From NCBI GenBank assembly GCA_037042185.1, contig JAXQJY010000021.1, positions 868,001 through 932,000 of the forward strand: a DNA stretch of 64,000 nucleotides, written 5' to 3'. A model generated the notes under the pieces. It was not told the DNA's origin, did no database searches, and was given only the letters and a program-made list of their open reading frames with translations. Of the stretch, positions 57,405-64,000 are shown in pieces. Both the position numbers and the translations under genes were made by a program. This DNA is from Sordariomycetes sp. S80-01Y (Eukaryota; Ascomycota; Sordariomycetes). Within the stretch, counting starts at the first letter, position 1. Each line of letters starts with the position of its first letter.

Positions 57405-60400
57405 ATGCCACCCCCAGCTCCAGCACTACCGACACGGTTTCCCTGCTGGGTCAGGGCAGTGTACTCATGGGGAGGAGAAGTATGCCCTCAGCCGAATCTG
57501 AAGTCGGAAGAATGCTGACAGATTCTAGTCCAAGCGAGATCTTGGGTTCGTGGAGGGGGATCTGATCGAATGCCTCAACGCTGGTGACGGATCATGGTGG
57601 GTAGGGCGGTTACATCGAGACCGAAGATCGGTCGGATCCTTCCCGTCCAACTTCGTTGAGCTGTTGCCCTCTGAGTTCCGACCGATCACGAAATCGGTGA
57701 GCCCACTGCCCGAGAGCAACACGCCGAGCCCGAAGAACACACCAGTCAAGTCCAGGACGTTCCGCAAGCCATTCGAGGCCTACGCAAAAGCACCGCACTA
57801 TACCACAGCAAAGCAGCCAGAGGTCTTCAGGGAAATGGTCAAGCCGAAGGAGAGGCAAAGGGAAAACTCAGGGGCTTCATTCGCGAATAGTATCCAGGAA
57901 GACGTACCTTTGAACAGGGCGATTTCGCCAGCTCCACCAACAGTACGCGACTATGCTCCGAGAGCACCTTCACCAGATCCGCTCTCGCATTTCGGATCCC
58001 GAGCTCCTTCGCCAGCACCATCAGGACTGGGGCATTATGGGTCAAGAGCACCCTCTCCGGCACCTCCATTGCAAGACCACGCTCCGAGGGCTACGTCACC
58101 CGCACCGCCCATGCACTCGAACAACTTTCGTGCCCACTCGCCAGCACCGCCCATGCACCAAGGCAGCTTCCGTGCTCACTCGCCAGCACCGCCCATGCAC
58201 CAAGGGAGCTTCCGTGCTCACTCGCCAGCACCCCCGATGCACCAAGGGAGCCTCCGTGCTCACTCCCCAGCACCACCGATGCATCAAGGAAGCTTCCGTG
58301 CTCACTCCCCAGCACCACCGATGCACCAAGGAAGCTTCCGTGCTCACTCCCCAGCACCACCACACCACCAGAACAGCTTCAGCTCCAGGGCTCCCTCGCC
58401 AGCACCCTCATTCCGCAATCAAAGCTTCGAGGGCGAAGGCCACGGCGGTGATTCTCCTCCGCCGCCACCTCCACCTCATCGCCATGTTGCTCAGAAGAAA
58501 TCTGGCGAGTTCGAAAACACCCCATACGACCTAGCGCGTCATGGTTCGAACGGTTCGTATGCGCCGTACAATCCTTATGTCATGTCGCGCCACAACTCGA
58601 ACGCATCCTACAACGACCATGCTCCCCTGTCACGCAATGGATCTCACCTCTCTCAACACGGTCCAAGCACTCCAGGTCGACATGGAGCTAGGCCACCATC
58701 TCCGAATCGCCATTCTCCAGGTGCTGGGAGCCACATGACGCCTTCACCCCTGAGAGAAGCGATGGATGGGGTCATGGAGCAGCTCGACGAACTTTCCGGA
58801 TATGGTGGACTAGATGACGAGCGCAAGCCTGTGGAAAAGCCAAGCAATCCGTGGTCTCCAGATTCATTTGGATTGGGCGATAGTCCAACAAAGCGCAGAA
58901 CCCAAAGACCACTGACCTCGATGGGGATCGCCAATGCAGACGAGGGATATGAGACTTGGAGCGGTGGTTCATCCCAGGACGCGTCGACTCGCAGTGGCGG
59001 CCGGAGCGATGAGCTCAGCAGCTATGTAGACCGGATGGAGAGGAGGTTCCAAAAAATGCATGGGCATAGTATGAGCACACCTGACACGACTGTGCACGAC
59101 GATGCGCCACCGCCTCCACCCCCCAAGGGTGTACCTTACGAAAGACCCAAGTCTTCGATGGGGGGTGCTCGAAATCAAGCCGCGGCAGATCGCAAACTGC
59201 GGGCACGGAAATCAGCATATGATATTGGGGGAGTCTCAAGGACTTATACTACCAAGACAAACTCGACCGAGGCGTCATCTGGGAACCAGAGCAACGTCAG
59301 TGGCTCGACACAAAGCAGCAACAGAACGCTGTGGAGTGGCGAGTCGGCTGGTGCCTTCAGTGCAACCAGTGCGGGAAGTTTGGCACGTAACAACTTTGGC
59401 ACACGAGCGCAAAGCGCGTTCGGCCATAGAGAGGTCGAGCCTGACCGACCGGAGACCCCCTTCACCGGAGTGACCTACCACAGTAGCCACGCTACGGAAG
59501 CTCAAGGACCGTCTGGGACACCGCGGCCGGCGTCTCAGGCTGCCCTGCATGAGGAATCATCCTCCGGGCTCGGGGGGCTTGTGCAGCCGAAAGCACCAAA
59601 GAGAAACATATTCAAGAAGATTTTCGAGTCAGCGAGGACAGGTGTGGCGAGCAGCAGGGCTGGGATCTCTGGTGGCTCAGTCGGCGCCATGGACTCCTCA
59701 AAGTCCTTGCCGATGAATCGCTCCCCTGGAACGGGTCCTTCACCTATGATAGGGATAGGGAATCCCCATATGGCTCGCGACGCAGCTAAAGACATGGGAC
59801 TGAACAACGGGGTCGACTGGGTGCAGGTTCGGCGCGACGTAAACCGATCGAACTCCCTCAGCAAGAATGAGCGCCTCGAGCGAAGGGAACGCTGTCAGAT
59901 GTTGGACCATCCCACCTTGAATCCTGTCGATGAGCTTTACGAGGGCGTCGAGGGTGACGAAGGCGCGGATGGTAATCCCGTCGCGGATCCTGTCGATTTC
60001 CAATCCCTCAACCTTAGCCAGGTCGACAAGAACTCCAGGTTTGTTGCTGGGTTGCCACCCTTGACAACTGCAATCACTCTTGCAACAACATACGTCTGCA
60101 GACCCTATCGCAGCGACGTGCAACGCCTGCGAGCCATCTTCACGTGGGTGGCAGAGAAAATTTGCTGGGAAGAGGACTTCGAGGGTGACATTGATACGCG
60201 TCAAGTGATCCAAAGCAAACGTGCTTGTGCCGAAGAGTATGCTGTGCTCGTTCAGGAGATGTGCACAGCCATAGGCATTCATTGCGAGATTGTCCGGGGA
60301 TATCTCAAAGGTCCCGGCGATGCCCCTGATTTGAACATGATGCCACGCTCAAATCACTGGTGGAACGCTGTTATTATCGACAATGAGTGGCGCATCATGG

Positions 60401-61506
60401 ACTGCTGCCTCGCAAGTCCTTCGAACCCTCAACGTGGCAACTACTCGACGGCCCCAACGAACGCGGCCGACTTCTGGTACTTCCTCGCGCGACCGCTCGA
60501 GGTGTGCTGGACCCATGTTCCTGAGCATCATGACCAGCAGCATATCGTGCCGCCGGTAGCTCACGAGACCCTCCTCACTCTGCCCTGCACCTGCCCCTCA
60601 TTCTTCAGGCAAAACATCGAGATGGTCGACTACAACACATGCTTGAGCAGGATAGAGGACCTGGAAATGGTTCACATCAAATTCAACGTACCTCCCGATG
60701 TCGAGATTGCTGCGGAAGTAGAAGCTCGTGCCTACGAGCAAGATCAGGACGGCGATGTGTTCGAGAGTGGCGACGTGGTCAAGAAGCGGGCGCTGGCGCA
60801 GGCTGAGTGGTTCAACGGGATGAAGCGATACACCGTCAAGGCACTTCTTCCGGGCGACGAGGGGCAAGGCACCCTGAAGGTGTATGCCGGCAAGCGAGGG
60901 CTGATGCATAGCATCAAGGACATTCCTCATCCCCTCGCCTTCTCACTTCCGATCATACACTCGGGCGAGAACCCCCCCTATGACTTTGTCACGAGACACC
61001 CGACGCCACATGCCCAGCGACACGACATTTATGTGGTGCAACCGCAATGCCAGCGCCTCGCGCTTAACAATACGTTTGTGTTCGCCATCCGTCAGCATCC
61101 AAGCACGCTTGGCGGAGGACCGAATTCAACGTTGACGCCAGCGTCCAATCCAGGGGGAGCCAGCCCAATCCCGTTCGCACGCCCGAGCTCGGCAATGAGC
61201 ATGAACGCATCGACTAGCGGCACGATGTCGAATCCGAGTTCAGCAAGCGGGACAGTAGCGGGCAAGAAGCCAGCAAAGCTGGCAATACAAACACCTGGAG
61301 GCAAAATCCTCCGTCTTATGAGGAAGGAGGAGCGGAAGGGTATTAGTGTCGGAAGTCGTGTTATTGGAGGAGAGGAAGATGTGAGTGACGGCGGCACTTG
61401 GGAGACGATCATCAAGTGTTCAGAGAAGGGAACCTGGAGGGGTTTGGTCCTGGCGGATCGCACTGCGAGGTGGTGTGTGTTTGCCGAATGGCAATGCGTG
61501 GGCTGA
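57405..61506 (+). CDS. cyk3: Cytokinesis protein Cyk3 (SH3 plus transglutaminase-like domain)
   Basis: Acts at the division septum, linking the actomyosin ring to chitin synthase activation. Two exons, 57405-57479 and 57529-61506 (intron 49 nt), give 1350 aa. SH3 domain at about 14-72 (WVRAVYSWGGE, spliced to SKRDLGFVEGDLIECL, GSWWVGRL, GSFPSNFVELL). Then a long disordered Pro/Ser-rich region including a six-copy 14-residue repeat (58126-58377), several poly-Pro stretches, and a transglutaminase-like domain about 885-1000 with His968 (NHWWNAV) and Asp983 (RIMDCC). The usual nucleophile position is Ala with Cys one residue earlier (Cys925, KRACAEEYA), so the domain may be non-catalytic, as reported for yeast Cyk3. 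A further Cyk3 C-terminal domain ends at WQCVG. First exon chosen because it restores the SH3 start. Confidence 0.93.
58126..58377 (+). repeat. Six tandem 42-bp coding repeats in cyk3
   Basis: Each unit encodes FRAHSPAPPMHQGS; units 1-3 and 5 keep this sequence, unit 4 starts with Leu, unit 6 ends PHHQNS. Units 2-5 are nearly identical at the DNA level. Looser SRAPSPAP-type copies flank them on both sides. The unit length is a multiple of three and at least three other frames are also open. Confidence 0.92.
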
Positions 61507-62031
61507 GAGGATCGTCTCACAGTCAAGATTTCGGTTTGCATTTTCGTTTGGCGCTGGTCATTCTGGTTCAAAGGGTACTTTGCATCTCGAGGCGTTGACG
61601 TTTCGTCGGACACGGTACATGGCTGGTTTGGGCCGTTTGATAATTTGTTGTTCGAATGATGTACGAGCATTTGGTCGTCAATAGTTGCGTCTGCATCCCG
61701 TATTTTCTGGGAATTTAACAAAAGTTCAAGATATCATAACCCCGGCCGTGATCAAGCGCCAGCTCGCGTATTTGGCTGACAGTGTTGCGGCTATTCTCAC
61801 TGTGCCGCTAAATCGCAAACCCACACCCTATTACCGCATTCGGTCTGTGCTTCGAGATTATACACGACCCGCCTGACCTCGTGCCACTCTCGCGACACAA
61901 CACCAACAGAAGCGCGCAACCGTCGAACACATCTTGGGCCCGCCCCGAATTGCTGCGTTACCTCCGATAACGAACGAGAGTGCGCGCGATCGCGCCTCCG
62001 ACAACGCCCGCCACATGAAGCGCCCGGCGCG
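61507..62031. promoter_or_regulatory. Intergenic region, cyk3 3' UTR and scc4 promoter
   Basis: 525 bp between two plus-strand genes. It ends with a short upstream ORF directly touching the scc4 start (separate entry). Confidence 0.5.
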
Positions 62032-62035
62032 ATGA
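62015..62035 (+). promoter_or_regulatory. Upstream ORF overlapping the scc4 start (ATGA)
   Basis: ATG at 62015 opens a six-codon frame (MKRPAR) whose TGA stop overlaps the main ATG at 62032 as ATGA. Such a layout can limit translation or permit termination-reinitiation. It matters only if the transcript starts upstream of 62015. Confidence 0.45.
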
Positions 62036-63969
62036 ACCACAGCGGCCAGCTGCCCCATGGGCAGTATCAGCCCACGCAGTCGCAGCCGCAGCAGCAGCAG
62101 CAGCAGCAGCAACACGGTGGGAGGGTGCAATATGCGGCATATGCAACGGCGCAAAATCCCCAGGGGCATTGGGGGACTCAGCAGCAGGCTCAGTACCCCC
62201 CGCGTGTGATGGGTTACGGGGGGTACGATGGGGGATTCAGCGCCGCGGAGGGAGGGTTCCCGGGAGGGACCCAAGCGAGGCAGCAGCAGCAGCAGCTCCA
62301 AACGAACGGCCAGGCGCAGAACTGGGGAGCTTATTACAACGCCGGCACCGCGAACGGACAATATGGAGGCGGTACGGATCTTGGTGGAGGGAATGGGATG
62401 ACGATGCAGAGTCAGATGGGAGGCCAGGGAGACTACTCAGCTTGGACCCAGCAGAGACAACCGGCTCCTGTCCAGCAGCAGATGCATCAGATTCCGCAAA
62501 GACAGGTGGCACCAATGCAGCAGCAGGTTCATCAGCAGCAGAGACAGCCTACGCCGACCCAACAAAGACCACAGCAGCAGCAGCAGCAGGGCTATCATGT
62601 GCCGTCGCCGCAGATGCAACAGCAGGACATGAATGCGCATGCATTTTACGGTAACCAAAACCCCTATCAAGGGCAAGGGCAACATGCGAGAGGCCAATCC
62701 ATGGGAGCCCAGCAAATGGCCCATCTACAACAGCCACCGCGCAGATCGCCCAGTATATCACAGCAGCAGCAGCAGCATATACGCCCTTCGCCCCAGGCCC
62801 AACATCAGCCCAGCCCGCAGCTGCAACAGCAAATGCAACAGAGGCCCTCGCCCCAAGTCCAGCATCAGCCGTCGCCGCAGCTACAGCAGCATTACGCCAT
62901 GAACTCACCGGCTCAAGCACAGCAAGGCTATCAACAGATGCAGCCTCAGGGGCAACCCCAGGCCTATCACCAGCAGATTCCAAGGCAGCAGCAGACCCAA
63001 GCCTCCCCCAGCGTCCCGAACCAACAGGCCCAGCAAATTATGCCCCAAGCTCGACAGCAGACACAAATCAGGCCGAACCCAGAGGCGCAGTCGTATCAGG
63101 GGCAGGCGCGGCCGCATGAGATGACGGCTTCTGCACCTGCCCGCAACCAAAATCAAACGCGAGCTCACGTGCCCTCCCCAAATCCGAACCAAGTGCAGCA
63201 GGTGCCTTCACCCACGCCCCAACTTCAACCGCAAGCGCAACCCTCTACTGGGACCCAATTTGCCCACTCGACCACGACCCTACCTCCAGGCGTACCGTAT
63301 CAGCCTGCACCGCCGATACCGCAGGAACAGACAGCGCAAGTTCTGGAGCCGCAGCAATTCGTGAATCTGCAAGATATACAAGCGATGCCAAAACCTAAGC
63401 CGCCTGTTGCGGTACCTCCGCCAAACAAGGCCAGGTCCTCGAACGCAATATCTTCGCAACAGACTAGCGCTACGACTCCATCAGCCTTGCAACCATCCGC
63501 CAATATCGAAAGGAACAATTCTACGTCAGGCACACCAAAGTTGCCCCCCGGAATATCATCCTCGTCCAAGATCAAGGTGGAAAAAACTCCGAGGCCGTCT
63601 GTGTCGCAGTCTCCCCAGACACCTTCTGGAAATCTGTCCACCAGCCAGTCACCCGCGATGCAATCAAGAAAGGTGTTAACAAACAGCAATGGCCCTCTTC
63701 TCGTTGCCGTAGGAGAGCAAATGATCGAGGTAGCACGCTCTGCGACTGTCTCTATGGTGGCAGAACCACAAGAAAGCCAGGTGACCGAGTATCACAGATT
63801 GATCAGTACTGGCTTGGCTTGCTTCGAGACGGCACTCCAGAAAAAGGACCTGAGCCCTAGACAAGAGGCGCGCCTTCGATTACGGTATGCTGCTGTTCTT
63901 CAGGAAGAGACAGAAAATATCACGGAAGCCGAGACTACACTCAGCAAGGGAATCACCCTATGTGACAAG
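62032..63969 (+). CDS. scc4: Cohesin loader subunit Scc4/Mau2, 5' exon (gene runs off the window)
   Basis: Scc4/Mau2 with Scc2 loads cohesin on chromosomes. Only the first exon (646 codons) lies in the window; it ends at a GT donor (AAG then gtaagg) at 63970 and continues beyond 64000. The first about 540 residues are low-complexity Gln/Pro/Ser-rich: MNHSGQLPHGQYQPTQSQP, an eight-residue Gln run from pure CAG codons (about 62088-62111), and repeated SPQ/QQQ motifs. From about residue 560 the sequence becomes ordered: GPLLVAVGEQMIEVARS, YHRLISTGLACFETAL, EARLRLRYAAVLQEETENITEAETTLSKGITLCDK, the start of the TPR-like cohesin-loading-factor domain. The Gln-rich extension is much longer than anything in yeast Scc4. 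Identification rests on this 85-residue stretch. Confidence 0.8.
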
Positions 63970-64000
63970 GTAAGGAAACATTGTATTTGTTTGGGGCCGG

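Noticed and set aside
58091-58368. Two overlapping minus-strand frames with repeated SEHGS-type peptide, looking like a repeat protein
   Set aside because: They are reverse readings of the cyk3 42-bp coding repeats, open only because the unit length is a multiple of three.
58126-58377. Regularly repeated DNA resembling a CRISPR array
   Set aside because: Units abut without unique spacers, are in frame in a fungal gene and encode a Pro-rich repeat.
1-64000. Search for transposons, virus-like elements, secondary-metabolite clusters and toxin-type genes
   Set aside because: No transposase, reverse transcriptase, capsid, polyketide/peptide synthetase or long terminal/inverted repeats were recognised in any frame.

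Overview
The window is nuclear DNA of a filamentous ascomycete (Pezizomycotina, most plausibly a Sordariomycete-like fungus; the species cannot be named from sequence alone). Evidence: nearly all genes carry short (about 45-60 nt) GT-AG introns, coding regions are GC-rich, and the gene set is that of a filamentous fungus (Htf1-type homeobox regulator, chromodomain/HDA-subunit fusion protein, Sid1/SepL-type kinase, Q-rich Scc4/Mau2). No rRNA, tRNA, CRISPR array, transposon or virus-like element could be supported. I traced 19 protein genes exon by exon (one cut by the right edge).

Layout. 0.9-3.0 kb: homeobox transcription factor (-) with a 4.6 kb gene-poor stretch upstream. 7.5-12.4 kb: divergent pair of a mitochondrial 3-hydroxyacyl-CoA dehydrogenase (-) and the fork-protection factor Tof1 (+). 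12.6-14.7 kb: Bor1-type borate/anion transporter (-), convergent with Tof1. 16.6-21.1 kb: two mitochondrial genes in tandem on the minus strand, the m-AAA protease Afg3 and an Mtq1/HemK release-factor methyltransferase. 21.4-27.2 kb: a compact run of RNA and ribosome genes: Rpb11 (+), Lsm5 (-), a WRN-type 3'-5' exonuclease (+), Ytm1 (-). 29.4-31.7 kb: glycogen synthase (+). 34.4-35.3 kb: unknown disordered protein (-), followed by a 5 kb stretch without a recognisable gene. 40.4-42.3 kb: F-box/leucine-rich protein (-). 43.7-44.8 kb: ELO-family fatty acid elongase (-). 46.3-47.1 kb: cytochrome c oxidase subunit Cox6 (+). 47.5-51.2 kb: chromodomain plus HDA2/3-like subunit (-), divergent from the Rai1/DXO decapping nuclease (+, 51.9-53.5 kb). 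53.9-55.9 kb: Sid1-type septation kinase (-), divergent from Cyk3 (+, 57.4-61.5 kb). 62.0 kb to the edge: 5' exon of the cohesin loader Scc4/Mau2 (+).

How the genes fit together. Most are conserved housekeeping genes arranged as divergent or convergent pairs. Functional neighbours are suggestive: Sid1 and Cyk3 both act in septation; Afg3 and Mtq1 both serve the mitochondrial gene expression system; Rpb11, Lsm5, the exonuclease and Ytm1 all touch RNA or ribosome production.

The most unusual structural observations are an apparent second promoter and alternative in-frame first exon inside the 623 bp first intron of rpb11, an 8-nt microexon in rai1, an ATGA-overlapping upstream ORF at scc4, the chromodomain/HDA-subunit fusion, and a six-copy 42-bp coding repeat in cyk3. 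I found nothing that supports a wholly new multi-gene system.
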